IMG/VR virus record: IMGVR_UViG_3300032323_002909
Span: 86,462 to 150,461 of that record
Strand: one strand, 5' to 3'
DNA from: a virus
Length of the DNA stretch: 64,000 bases
Both the position numbers and the translations under genes were made by a program. Positions 7,869 to 16,664 of the stretch are shown here, piece by piece. Under the pieces are notes generated by a model. That model worked only from the letters and a program-made list of their open reading frames with translations. It was not told the origin of the DNA and searched no databases. Within the stretch, counting starts at the first letter, position 1; the number at the start of each line of letters is the position of its first letter.

Positions 7869-8210
7869 ATGAAAAGTACATACGTAGCATTAATTGATCA
7901 GGTTGGACGGAATATCATCGGCACACTTGTTTCGCAAACGGAAACAAGTATCACCCTATATAATCCAGTAATTCTTTACACCCAACCGACACAGAACAAA
8001 CAACTTCAAGTTCAGAGTTTTCCAGTATTCTTTTTTGAATTCATTTCGAAAGAGCATCGCGATCAAAACAATTGGACTTATCCTAAATCCTCTGTGGTGA
8101 TTAGTGATGTGGTACTGGATGATAACATTATCAAACAATACCTCACTATTAACACCCCATCAATGCCTGAGCCTGAAAAAGGTAAAATCGTGAGTATCGA
8201 AGATCTATAA
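7869..8210 (+). CDS. Hypothetical beta-rich protein upstream of uvsX
   Basis: A 113-residue protein. The first 60 residues read as alternating beta strands (YVALIDQVGRNIIGTLVSQT, then SITLYNPVIL), which loosely suggests a small barrel such as an Sm-like fold. The C-terminus is acidic and Pro-rich. It ends 1 nt before uvsX, so the two are cotranscribed, and a role in recombination or RNA binding is conceivable. No confirmed function. Confidence 0.5.
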   Translation: MKSTYVALIDQVGRNIIGTLVSQTETSITLYNPVILYTQPTQNKQLQVQSFPVFFFEFISKEHRDQNNWTYPKSSVVISDVVLDDNIIKQYLTINTPSMPEPEKGKIVSIEDL

Positions 8211-8211
8211 T

Positions 8212-9318
8212 ATGGATAAAGAAATTGCATCAATTTTGGACAGCTTAAATGATGTTGTCCCATATTCAGCCTACCTTTCAGAATCAACCCTTTCATCTGT
8301 AGATGATTGGATTGATACTGGAAGCATGGTTTTGAATGCGCTTATTTCTGGTTCATTGTATGGTGGCGTTCCAAAAGGTCGCATCACCCAATTTGCAGGT
8401 CCTTCTCAGAGTTTTAAATCTGGTATTGTCCTTAACATCTTGGCAAATGCTCAGAAAAAAGGCATGATTCCAGTGATTTTTGATACCGAAGGCGCAATTG
8501 ACCCTGAATCAGCTGCAAAATTCGGTTTAGATATTGCTAAAGTAAAATATGTAGGTTGTGAATCGGTTGAACAAACTCGAAACGCCATCTACAAATTTCT
8601 TAAAAATGTTCGAGATAAGAAACAATTTGGTAAGTTTATTATCGCAATTGATTCCTTGGCGAATTTGAATTCTGAAATGGAATTAACACGCATGGACAAA
8701 GATTCTATGTCTGCTGATATGGGAACATTTGCCAAGTCTGTAAAGAGTCTTTTGAAGACATGCACAAACATGTCTACTTTGACTAAAACTCCTATCATTA
8801 TTACAAATCATGTTTATGATGATCCTAGTGCAATGTATCCATCTTTAGAGAAGAATATGCCAGGCGGTAAAGCGGCGGTTTATCTTCCTTCTGTGACAGT
8901 TCAACTGGCTCGTAAACTTGTTAAAGATGGTGAATTGAAACAGGTTAATGATAAGCTTTCGGCATCACAAAAGAATTATTCTGGTGTTGTCATTAGAATG
9001 CTTACTGTTAAAAATAGATTCGTTAAACAATACCTTGAAGGTGAAATGTATTTATCTTTCAGTAAAGGTTTGAATAAATATTATGGATTGGTTGACATTA
9101 TGAAAGGTATGGGAGTTATTACCAACTCTGGTTCAGCTTATTCTGATTGGGAGGGTAATAAACTTGGATATCTTAAGGTTTGGTCGAAAGACATTGACTT
9201 ATGGGAAAACAAATTGCTCCCAGAACTCGAAAAACGTGTTAAAATTCACTGGGCATATGGTTCATCTCCCGATGAAGACGATTTGACTTCTCTGGAAGAT
9301 GATGATGGTGAAGAATAA
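8212..9318 (+). CDS. uvsX: UvsX, RecA-like recombinase
   Basis: A strand-exchange ATPase for recombination-dependent replication and repair. The Walker A variant GPSQSFKS lies near residues 62-69 (T4 UvsX has GPSKSFKS). The Walker B IIAIDSLAN lies near 142-150. A KN..VKQ DNA-binding region follows, and the tail is acidic (DDDGEE), as in the family. At 368 residues it is close to T4 UvsX. Its stop codon is immediately followed by the methyltransferase ATG. Confidence 0.95.
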   Translation: MDKEIASILDSLNDVVPYSAYLSESTLSSVDDWIDTGSMVLNALISGSLYGGVPKGRITQFAGPSQSFKSGIVLNILANAQKKGMIPVIFDTEGAIDPESAAKFGLDIAKVKYVGCESVEQTRNAIYKFLKNVRDKKQFGKFIIAIDSLANLNSEMELTRMDKDSMSADMGTFAKSVKSLLKTCTNMSTLTKTPIIITNHVYDDPSAMYPSLEKNMPGGKAAVYLPSVTVQLARKLVKDGELKQVNDKLSASQKNYSGVVIRMLTVKNRFVKQYLEGEMYLSFSKGLNKYYGLVDIMKGMGVITNSGSAYSDWEGNKLGYLKVWSKDIDLWENKLLPELEKRVKIHWAYGSSPDEDDLTSLEDDDGEE

Positions 9319-10101
9319 ATGAAAGTCCGCGAAGGAATACATTTGTTTAATGGTGATTGCTTGGAAGTTCTAAAAAAGCTTCCAAGCGATTCTATTGATT
9401 TGATTTTGGCAGATCCCCCATATGAACAAAATATTCGTCTTAAATGGGATAAAATGATCGACTTTGAAACTCTTTGGGTCGAGCTTGGTAGAATAGCTAA
9501 AGACAAAAGCCCAATAGTTTTAATGGGTAATCAACCATTCACCACCGATCTTATAAATTCAAAAAGAGATTGGTTTAGATACGAATGGGTATGGGATAAA
9601 CACATACCTCGTGGTATGCATCAAGCCAAGTCTCAACCAATGCGAAAACACGAAAACATTATAGTGTTTTCTAAAAATTATCCTACCAATTATTATCCAA
9701 TAATGGAGGAGCGTGATAAACCCATCAGAAGAAAAAATTATAATAAAAATTCTAAAGGTATCGATGGGCATTACAAAGAAGATCAGACCGATAAATGGTT
9801 TGAATATACTCACAAGAACCCGAATACTATCATATCAGGTTGTTGGGAAAAAAATAAAGGTAAAGTTCATCCTACACAAAAACCCGTGTCATTGATGGAA
9901 TATCTAATCAAAACTTATACAAAAGAAAATGATTTGGTATTAGATTTTTGTTTTGGGTCTAACTCATGTGGGGTAGCTGCTTTGAATACCAATAGAAAAT
10001 ATATTGGTATCGAAAGAGACAAAGATTATTTTGAGCAGGGTAAAACCCGAATGATCAATCATTTATCATCAACCAATGATGATAATTTTTCGGTTTCTTA
10101 A
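9319..10101 (+). CDS. DNA adenine methyltransferase, beta-class order
   Basis: A probable site-specific N6-adenine (or N4-cytosine) methyltransferase of 260 residues. The catalytic motif DPPY (LADPPYEQ) is near residue 32, ahead of the AdoMet-binding motif DFCFGSNSCG near 209. This is the beta-class order. A typical KVHPTQKP segment near 180 supports the call. It may protect phage DNA from host restriction. No partner nuclease is seen, so it is probably an orphan. It is joined to uvsX without a gap. Its last 47 bp overlap the convergent virion gene. A 9-bp inverted repeat at 9359-9387 lies early in the coding region. Confidence 0.88.
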   Translation: MKVREGIHLFNGDCLEVLKKLPSDSIDLILADPPYEQNIRLKWDKMIDFETLWVELGRIAKDKSPIVLMGNQPFTTDLINSKRDWFRYEWVWDKHIPRGMHQAKSQPMRKHENIIVFSKNYPTNYYPIMEERDKPIRRKNYNKNSKGIDGHYKEDQTDKWFEYTHKNPNTIISGCWEKNKGKVHPTQKPVSLMEYLIKTYTKENDLVLDFCFGSNSCGVAALNTNRKYIGIERDKDYFEQGKTRMINHLSSTNDDNFSVS

Positions 10102-12073
10102 ATCCACGCTCTTTGAATTCTCCGACAGTGTTGGTGAATCTATCTTTTTTGACTTGTTCAGTGAAATAATCCATCACTGAACTCTCGTTCAAACCTTTTT
10201 GTTTGAGAGCAGAAATTCTTTCGCTGAGTCTGTCCATTTCATCCAAATCTGGATCATCTGACATCATTATTTCCGATAATCTATCTTCTAATTCGGAAAT
10301 AGACTCGGATGGTTCATCTTCGTCAGCGATGTCTTCTTCCGTGTCTACCGCATCATCTTCGACATCTGCAATATCATCTTCAATATCCATTGTGTCATCT
10401 TCGACATCTACAATATCATCTTCGGTATCGAAGTCATCATCTTCTGTTGGTTCTTCGGCAACTGAAGATGCTTCTTTTTTGAGGTCTTTTATTTCTTTTT
10501 CGATTCTTTCTATTTCATCGAAATCTGTATCATCATCCAATAACAAATCTTGTAGACGAGATTCTAGCTCATCAATTTTTGCTTGGGTTTCTGCGCTAAT
10601 ACCAGCTTTTGCTACAGGTTTGGTAGTTTTTCGAGTGGATGGATCTGACTTATTAGCTTCTTTTGATTTTCTCATTTGTTCTCTAATAGTCTTTTCTTTT
10701 TTCCATATTTTATACCAATTATCAAAAGTTTTTATTTTTTCTGGTGTATCTAATACTTTTTTCACAGTAGCCGTGTCAAATTCTTCATATTCATCAAAAT
10801 CAGAATCTGCTACGGTGTCGAATTCAGGTTGTTTGGCTAATTTCAACATATATTTACCAAGCATTTCTATTTCATTGGAATCATAAGAACTCAACATTTC
10901 CATGAAATCTTTTTTAGTAATCGAATCGTCTTCGATAAAATTGGAAAAATCGCCCAATAGTTTATCCGAAATCATTTTATGGGTTGCGATTGCCTTATCT
11001 GTATCATTATTTGCCTTGCCACTTCTTCTGATTTTTAAAAAATAATCCACAACATTTCTCAATCCTTCAAGCGGAAAATTATCGGTTGAAGTTGTCGTTT
11101 CAGTTGTTTTATTTTTAATATTATCTTTTTGTATTTGTTTTATTTTACGGATTAATGGTGACGCTGCCGCATAAATTCGATCTTTATCAAATCTGTTTAT
11201 ACCAAAAATTTCTTGAACACGTTTATCAGCAGCTACTGCAAAAGCAGATGTTTTAGGAACTCTTCTACCATAACTCATTGTTGGGGATTCCGTTTCCGCT
11301 TTGTCGTCATTTGCGATATCTTTGTTCACTCGAACACGCGCTCTCAAATCATTTATATCCAAATAATCTATACCATCCTCACTCAAAAAGCCTCTTGGAT
11401 TATCTTTAATATATTTCTCATCTTCAGGTGATAGACTTGTTCTGTTTTTCAAGAACAGTTGTGTGCGTTTCTTAGCCAATTCTCTATCATTTAAATTTTC
11501 TTGTTTCTTAGATTTGTCGAGCATGTATTCGATGTCATCTGGAGAATCGACATCATCTGGTATTGAGTCTAAAATAGTATTACCAGTTTTACGTTTTTTT
11601 GCTGCCGATGGAGCATCCAAATATTCAATAATATTGTTGACATTAAGTAATTGTTTTTTAATATCTTGTGATAATATTTTTTTGATATTATCTTTAACTA
11701 CGGTAAAAAGACCATATTCTGCTTGTTTTTGAGAAGATGGGGAATTAGATCCTGTGCTCGTTAACCAATTTAAAAATTCGTCGGTATAAATTCTAGTTCC
11801 AGCCACTTTTTTTACAACAGTGGGTATATAATCCCAAATATATTTCTGATCATAATCTAGTATGTCTAATAAAGTGGTTAGTAGATAATCAATCGTCTTT
11901 GCTCGCAAATGTCCTGCTGAAGTGACCTTACCTTCAGTTTTGATTATTTCTTTTACAGGATTGTAAATTTCATCATTGAAATTTTGTAATTTTAATTTAC
12001 TCCAGACATTCGCCCTATCTTCATTGATAAGTTGAACTCTCTCGGTTAAATAATCCAGATCATAAATTCTCAT
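10055..12073 (-). CDS. Large acidic late protein, probable internal head or core protein
   Basis: 672 residues. The N-terminus (MRIYDLDYLTERVQLINED) fits the shared late motif, with possible cleavage after LINE. Residues about 480-640 are strongly acidic with repeated VEDD/IEDD units. Two related helical segments flank the acidic stretch, ELESRLQDLLLDDDTDFDEI near 510 and ELEDRLSEIMMSDDPDLDEM near 600, an internal duplication. The C-terminus (GFKKPKNYHHWL) is basic. It uses a late promoter and converges on the methyltransferase. The acidic character recalls scaffold or core proteins. No enzyme domain is recognised. Confidence 0.6.
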   Translation of the reverse strand: MRIYDLDYLTERVQLINEDRANVWSKLKLQNFNDEIYNPVKEIIKTEGKVTSAGHLRAKTIDYLLTTLLDILDYDQKYIWDYIPTVVKKVAGTRIYTDEFLNWLTSTGSNSPSSQKQAEYGLFTVVKDNIKKILSQDIKKQLLNVNNIIEYLDAPSAAKKRKTGNTILDSIPDDVDSPDDIEYMLDKSKKQENLNDRELAKKRTQLFLKNRTSLSPEDEKYIKDNPRGFLSEDGIDYLDINDLRARVRVNKDIANDDKAETESPTMSYGRRVPKTSAFAVAADKRVQEIFGINRFDKDRIYAAASPLIRKIKQIQKDNIKNKTTETTTSTDNFPLEGLRNVVDYFLKIRRSGKANNDTDKAIATHKMISDKLLGDFSNFIEDDSITKKDFMEMLSSYDSNEIEMLGKYMLKLAKQPEFDTVADSDFDEYEEFDTATVKKVLDTPEKIKTFDNWYKIWKKEKTIREQMRKSKEANKSDPSTRKTTKPVAKAGISAETQAKIDELESRLQDLLLDDDTDFDEIERIEKEIKDLKKEASSVAEEPTEDDDFDTEDDIVDVEDDTMDIEDDIADVEDDAVDTEEDIADEDEPSESISELEDRLSEIMMSDDPDLDEMDRLSERISALKQKGLNESSVMDYFTEQVKKDRFTNTVGEFKERGFKKPKNYHHWLMIND

Positions 12074-12084
12074 ATTCTTATTTA
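12074..12084 (-). promoter_or_regulatory. Late promoter, leaderless (TAAATA-N5-ATG)
   Basis: Minus-strand TAAATA at 12084-12079, then AGAAT, then the ATG at 12073. It is divergent with the promoter at 12107. Confidence 0.65.
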
Positions 12085-12106
12085 ACGCATTTATAATATT
12101 TTCAGT

Positions 12107-12119
12107 TAAATAAATTAGT
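12107..12119 (+). promoter_or_regulatory. Late promoter (TAAATA-N7-ATG)
   Basis: TTAAATA ending at 12112, then 7 nt to the ATG at 12120. Confidence 0.55.
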
Positions 12120-12839
12120 ATGATTTCGTTCGCAAAACACTATTTGATCAAAGAAGCTTTTGATACTGTGACAGAATTTTTATTGAATCCTGAACACTCG
12201 GATAAAGAGTATGATGAACTAGTCGCGGAGTTTGAAGCTTCTGGTGGTGAAGTTTTGGGTTCTGGATCATTTGGTATTGTATATTCACACCCAAGTTGGC
12301 CCTATGTGCTCAAAGTGTTTAGTTGGGATGACCCATATCTAAAATTTGCAAGATACGCATACGACAACCCACATCCATCTTTTCCAAAATTTTATGGTAA
12401 ACCACAACGTGTTGTCCCTAATTATACGAGATATAAAGATGAAGCAAAGCAATATCTGGCAAGGATTGAACGTTTGGAACCAACTTCAGAAAATGTTTTG
12501 AATAAAATAAATGTGGAACTTATGTTATACTTTCATCTAAGGGACAATCCAGAATTGATAAAAAATCGAGTAGATTTTATGAAATTGTCTAGCAGAGTCA
12601 AAGCATTACCCAAAGAAATTTATAATCTATTAGATGGATTATATTTGATACGTAGAGATCTCCCCACATTGAACCCTGATTTACATGAAGATAATGTTAT
12701 GATGCGAGATGATGGTCAATATGTGTGGATCGATCCTGTTTGGACTGGCGATGAAGCTAGTGAAAACCCACTGACCGCTGCTATGACATCTAAGGACTAC
12801 GCTCCCGAAAACATGTTACGTGGTGGAAGAACATCTTGA
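12120..12839 (+). CDS. Protein-kinase-like late protein, possibly virion-packaged
   Basis: 239 residues with a recognisable kinase layout. Glycine-rich loop GSGSFGIVY near residues 42-50. Beta-3 lysine in YVLKVF near 65. Catalytic-loop-like DLHEDNVMM near 187 (Asp and Asn in the HxDxxxxN arrangement, with Asn-Pro-Asp in place of His-Arg-Asp). A metal-binding IDP in place of DFG near 204. The N-terminus MISFAKHYLIKEAFD matches the late-protein motif, with possible gp21-type cleavage after LIKE. Late expression plus this tag suggests a kinase carried in the head, comparable in logic to T4 Alt. Activity is unproven. The stop TGA lies within the next promoter. Confidence 0.65.
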   Translation: MISFAKHYLIKEAFDTVTEFLLNPEHSDKEYDELVAEFEASGGEVLGSGSFGIVYSHPSWPYVLKVFSWDDPYLKFARYAYDNPHPSFPKFYGKPQRVVPNYTRYKDEAKQYLARIERLEPTSENVLNKINVELMLYFHLRDNPELIKNRVDFMKLSSRVKALPKEIYNLLDGLYLIRRDLPTLNPDLHEDNVMMRDDGQYVWIDPVWTGDEASENPLTAAMTSKDYAPENMLRGGRTS

Positions 12840-12869
12840 CAAATCAATACAGTGTGTTAAATTTAGCAC
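12836..12869 (+). promoter_or_regulatory. Early sigma-70-type promoter, leaderless
   Basis: TTGACA at 12836-12841 (containing the kinase gene's stop TGA), 16 bp spacer, TAAATT at 12858-12863, 6 nt, ATG at 12870. Confidence 0.75.
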
Positions 12870-13529
12870 ATGGATGATTCGGATAATATAGCTATTTATA
12901 CAGCTACCAAAGAAAATAATTTAAGTTTTCCACTTGCTAATAGTTTAAAAAGATTGAATTTGCAAAAATTTTTACGTGCGAAATTTGCTAATACGCAGTC
13001 TTTAGCTAAGGTTTATAACGAATTTTTAGATGATGCTATAAAAAAAGACCTTGATTATATCATTTTTACCCATGATGACGTATGGATCGAGCATGATTTT
13101 AGGTTAAATTTACAAGAATCTTTCAATTCATTTGATGTTGTGGGTGTAGCGGGTTGTTCCAAGGCTGAAATAACGTCTCCAGCGTTATGGCATTTGATGG
13201 GTAGAGGACACTTACACGGTGCAGTGGCACACAAATACGGTAATAGTAAAGCTATGACTAGTTTTGGTATCTACCCTCATAGAGTCGTCATAATTGATGG
13301 AGTATTTATAGCTTTAAATAAGAAAGCCATCAAATCAGCAAGGTTCGATGAACAATGCCCATCAAAATGGCACTTCTATGATCTTTGTTTTAGTGCAAGA
13401 TGTCTACAAAATAACTTGAAAATAGGCGTGAGTGATATTATCATTACACACGAGTCCCATGGTTTACGCGAATTTACAGATGAGTGGAAGATGGGTGAAC
13501 AATATTACATGGAAACATATAATTCTTAA
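12870..13529 (+). CDS. Glycosyltransferase, GT-A/family 2-like
   Basis: 219 residues. An N-terminal Rossmann-like region is followed by FTHDDVWI near residue 67, which resembles the metal-binding DxD of GT-A enzymes. A later segment VVIIDGVFIALNKKAI with DEQCPSKWHFYDLCF near 150-175 resembles the acceptor region of small phage family-2 glycosyltransferases. The substrate is unknown. It has its own early promoter and overlaps gp41 by one base (TAATG). Confidence 0.7.
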   Translation: MDDSDNIAIYTATKENNLSFPLANSLKRLNLQKFLRAKFANTQSLAKVYNEFLDDAIKKDLDYIIFTHDDVWIEHDFRLNLQESFNSFDVVGVAGCSKAEITSPALWHLMGRGHLHGAVAHKYGNSKAMTSFGIYPHRVVIIDGVFIALNKKAIKSARFDEQCPSKWHFYDLCFSARCLQNNLKIGVSDIIITHESHGLREFTDEWKMGEQYYMETYNS

Positions 13530-14845
13530 TGAGTGAAATAGACTTAGATTATTTTGAAAAGATTTTGGTGAAAAATGCCATGACTAATGGTAGTTATTTG
13601 GCATCTATTGCTGATCATGTTCAACCAAAATACTTCAATGATAAGTTTATCGCCAAATATTTCGAAATAGTATCGGATTTTTATGATAAACGGCAAGCAT
13701 TGCCAACTTTTACAGAGATAAAGACCTATTTGATCTCTGATGAATTGAAAAATGGGTTCAAAAAGCTCATAGAATCGTTCAAAGAGCTAGATTCTGCTCA
13801 AAATAACGATGAATTGTATACAAATACTGAAAAATTCCTCAAAGAAAGAGGAATGTATCACTCGATATTGGAATCTGCTGAGAAAATATCAGAGGGTAAC
13901 GTTGATACATCTGAAATTGTCGAGAAGTTTGAGAAAATTGCTGGTATAAACCTGAATGTAGACAAGGGTATTGAGATCTATGGTGATGTTGAGAGGGTTA
14001 TTGACGACATTTTGAATGATGAGACCATGATATCATCCAAATGGTCTTGGTTAGACGATGCACTTGGAGGTGGTTTTGCTGAAGTAGGCAAAGCATTATA
14101 CGTATTTGCAGGTCAATCCAATATCGGTAAGAGTATTTTTCTAGGTAATGTGGCTGCTAACATGGCATCACAGAACAAAAACATACTAGTAATAACATTA
14201 GAGATGTCTGAAACACTCTATGCGAAGAGAATAGCATCAAATATTACCAAAATACCGATGAAAGACTTTAGACATAACGTTCCGACACTGCGTCATGCTC
14301 TGGAAGAAGAGCATGACAAAACAGGTGGTAGAATTTACATTAAAGAATTCCCTCCATCAACCATCACTCCTAAGCAATTAGGGGCATTCATCAAAAAAAT
14401 GATTGATTCTGGTATTAAAATCGATGGTGTCGTGGTCGATTACCTAACATTGTTGACCGCTGCTGGTTCTAATTCATATGAGAAGGGTAAAAATATCTGT
14501 GAACAGATCAGAGCATTGTCATATGTGTTTAAATGTCCCTTTGTATCTGCTTGTCAGTTGAATCGTAGTTCCATTAATGAAAATAACCCTGATATGTCAG
14601 GTATTGCAGAGAGTCTTTCTATTGCGATGACCGCCGATGTTATTGTATCCATCTTTCAAAATGAAGAAGACCAAGAATTAGGGGTGATTCGTCTTGGTAT
14701 GATGAAAAATCGATTCGGTCCGAGGGGTATGGTTCAAACTATGAGAATTGATTACCCAACACTTACTGTTCATCAATCGGATGAAGATGATGAAGAAATC
14801 ATGTCTGATGATGAGTTAAGTCTACTAGAAAAATTTAGCGGTTAA
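13529..14845 (+). CDS. 41: Replicative DNA helicase gp41 (DnaB family)
   Basis: A ring helicase that unwinds DNA ahead of gp43 and hosts the gp61 primase. Residues 1-170 form the helical N-terminal domain. Walker A GQSNIGKS is near 194, Walker B VVVDYL near 301, and a SACQLNR sensor-like motif near 345. The acidic tail is DDEEIMSDDE. At 438 residues it is close to T4 gp41. It starts in the stop codon of the glycosyltransferase gene, so the two are coupled. Confidence 0.94.
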   Translation: MSEIDLDYFEKILVKNAMTNGSYLASIADHVQPKYFNDKFIAKYFEIVSDFYDKRQALPTFTEIKTYLISDELKNGFKKLIESFKELDSAQNNDELYTNTEKFLKERGMYHSILESAEKISEGNVDTSEIVEKFEKIAGINLNVDKGIEIYGDVERVIDDILNDETMISSKWSWLDDALGGGFAEVGKALYVFAGQSNIGKSIFLGNVAANMASQNKNILVITLEMSETLYAKRIASNITKIPMKDFRHNVPTLRHALEEEHDKTGGRIYIKEFPPSTITPKQLGAFIKKMIDSGIKIDGVVVDYLTLLTAAGSNSYEKGKNICEQIRALSYVFKCPFVSACQLNRSSINENNPDMSGIAESLSIAMTADVIVSIFQNEEDQELGVIRLGMMKNRFGPRGMVQTMRIDYPTLTVHQSDEDDEEIMSDDELSLLEKFSG

Positions 14846-14846
14846 T

Positions 14847-14857
14847 TAAATATTAAT
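14847..14857 (+). promoter_or_regulatory. Late promoter, leaderless (TAAATA-N5-ATG)
   Basis: TAAATA at 14847-14852, TTAAT, ATG at 14858, immediately behind gp41. Confidence 0.65.
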
Positions 14858-15364
14858 ATGAATAAAAAAGATCAGGATAACATTGGGCTGATATATGAAA
14901 ACATTTTATTAGAAGCTAGTTTATCCAATAAAAATCTTTTTTATGGCTTAAAAAGCATGTTGGATGATGGCGAAGATTTCACAATGTTGACGGATAGAAA
15001 CATGGAAAAAGATGATCAACAAACTATGTCCTGTCAGTTTATATATAAAGGAACTAGACATATTAGAGTTTTCACGAGCGCGTTTTTTTCGACTAAAAAC
15101 TATGATAATCCTTCTCATCTCACAGTTTCTATATTTGAGGTGACACCAGAAGGTAAAACCATATCTAAGTTGGATACTAATGCTTTCTATAACAAAGGGG
15201 CATATTTCGACATCTCACACGATCCGATAATATCTTCTGTCGAGAATTTTGTCAAATATGTCAAGTCGGTGTTGGACAGGTCTGATAGAGATCGTGGAAA
15301 CGATGATGAAACGAAGCTTCCTAAATCACCAACCCCAACGAGTAAAAAATTAATATCGATTTGA
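14858..15364 (+). CDS. Late protein with capsid-targeting-like N-terminus, unknown body
   Basis: 168 residues. The N-terminus (DNIGLIYENILLEASL) is one of the best examples of the shared motif, with ILLE followed by Ala fitting a gp21-type cleavage site. The body (about 40-140) looks beta-rich, with a strand pair around QFIYKGTRHIRVFTSAFF. The C-terminus is Pro/Ser/Lys-rich. No known fold is recognised. It is isolated between early genes but has its own late promoter, which supports head packaging as an inference. Confidence 0.6.
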   Translation: MNKKDQDNIGLIYENILLEASLSNKNLFYGLKSMLDDGEDFTMLTDRNMEKDDQQTMSCQFIYKGTRHIRVFTSAFFSTKNYDNPSHLTVSIFEVTPEGKTISKLDTNAFYNKGAYFDISHDPIISSVENFVKYVKSVLDRSDRDRGNDDETKLPKSPTPTSKKLISI

Positions 15365-15416
15365 TACGGTATTAATTTTGTTTACTATATAAAAAACTGA
15401 TGGGATCTTTAAATAC

Positions 15417-15450
15417 TTGACAACTGATCGATATATGCTACGATTCCCGC
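15417..15450 (+). promoter_or_regulatory. Early sigma-70-type promoter, leaderless
   Basis: TTGACA at 15417-15422, 16 bp spacer, TACGAT at 15439-15444, 6 nt, ATG at 15451. Confidence 0.75.
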
Positions 15451-16350
15451 ATGGAATCGCCTATTGACAAACTCATAAAAATTAATAATTATGATATGTC
15501 TAAAATTTTTGCGTGGGTAAATTCTGATTTGGATGGTATAGGTTCTACCATCTTATTGGGTAATCTATTTAAAAATTTTGAATATCGTCACTGTTTCTTT
15601 GGTAATTTCGAGGAGCAATATCTGCTATGGGCTAAGGATAATGCGGTAGATTACGATAAAATTTTCATCGTCGGTATGGTTTTAGATCAAAATCTTATCA
15701 AAAAAATAGATGACCAGCGAGTAGTGTTCGTGTCCGACCGAAATGAACAATTCAAAACATGGGATTCTACCATTATTCATGATGAATGCTCCTCTTGCAC
15801 GAAATTATTGTATAAAAAATTTAAAGAAAAAATTGAATTCACTAAAAATCTGAAAAAATTCTTTCTGTATGTTGATGATTACAATTCTTACGATCTAAAA
15901 CACGAAGAAACCAAATATATAAACGCATTTTATAGAAAATCTGGAGCTAATCGTTTTATTAATTTTGTAAATCGTTTTTGGAACGGTTTTGATGGGTTTA
16001 AAGAATCGGAAGTCAAACTTGCCGATGGATTCTTCAAAGAATTAGAAAAAGAATTATCCGAGATCACCCTTTACAAGGGAGAATGGAGTGGTTACAATAT
16101 TATCTCCACTATATCAAAATTTTCGGTTAATGAATTAGCACACTCTATCATGAGTAATTATGAGGGGGATGCAGTAATCATCATGAATCCAGATACACAG
16201 TTTGTTTCGTTTAGAAAATATAAAGGTTCTGACATCGATATTGCTAAAATCGCGAATATGTTATGCGATGGTGGCGGTGGCGAATGGGCAGCAGGTGGTA
16301 AAATCACCAAAGAATTTTTAAAATTTAGCGAAACTTTAAAAGAAATTTAA
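15451..16350 (+). CDS. DHH-family phosphoesterase
   Basis: 299 residues. The N-terminal motif NSDLDGIGS near 29 corresponds to the HxDxDG metal-binding motif of DHH enzymes, with Asn in place of His. A later CDGGGGEWAAGGK near 270-281 corresponds to the GGGH substrate-binding loop of the DHHA1 domain, with Glu in place of His. Relatives such as NrnA degrade short oligonucleotides or dinucleotides, so a role in recycling nucleotides or signal nucleotides is likely. The altered histidines make activity uncertain. It has its own early promoter. Confidence 0.7.
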   Translation: MESPIDKLIKINNYDMSKIFAWVNSDLDGIGSTILLGNLFKNFEYRHCFFGNFEEQYLLWAKDNAVDYDKIFIVGMVLDQNLIKKIDDQRVVFVSDRNEQFKTWDSTIIHDECSSCTKLLYKKFKEKIEFTKNLKKFFLYVDDYNSYDLKHEETKYINAFYRKSGANRFINFVNRFWNGFDGFKESEVKLADGFFKELEKELSEITLYKGEWSGYNIISTISKFSVNELAHSIMSNYEGDAVIIMNPDTQFVSFRKYKGSDIDIAKIANMLCDGGGGEWAAGGKITKEFLKFSETLKEI

Positions 16351-16352
16351 TT

Positions 16353-16664
16353 ATGATCAACCCATCAGATTCTATAGTCGAAGAAGAAACAAATCATCTT
16401 TTTCTTTGTTTTTGCACCTTTGTTAACAATTTGAAGGGTAAGAAATTATCAATTCAAAATGTATTTGTGACTACTTTACAGGAGGAAAAATTGAAAACAA
16501 TACTAAAAACAATTTTATCTCTTGACTCTGATCAAGAACTTGTTAAAGTGTTCTTGGAATATGATCCAACTATTGCAAAATCAAAGTATGTAACCAAATT
16601 TATCAATAATATTTGTAAGACAAATAAGAGCAGAAATGACAAAACTACAACAAAAAATATATAA
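16353..16664 (+). CDS. Small protein, possible late-transcription coactivator gp33
   Basis: 103 residues. The position before a gp59-like gene and gp32 matches the T4 order 33-59-32. One segment (VKVFLEYDPTIAKSKYVTKF) resembles the FLEENSIP..FAKF part of T4 gp33. The hydrophobic clamp-binding C-terminus expected of gp33 is not visible; the end is Lys/Thr-rich. It overlaps the next gene by 29 bp. The assignment is positional and weak. Confidence 0.35.
   Translation: MINPSDSIVEEETNHLFLCFCTFVNNLKGKKLSIQNVFVTTLQEEKLKTILKTILSLDSDQELVKVFLEYDPTIAKSKYVTKFINNICKTNKSRNDKTTTKNI

Noticed and set aside
10203-10886. Long Ser-rich frame on the plus strand
   Set aside because: It is the mirror of the acidic Asp/Glu stretch of the minus-strand 672-residue gene. 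Low-complexity acidic codons read backwards give Ser runs. No promoter precedes it.
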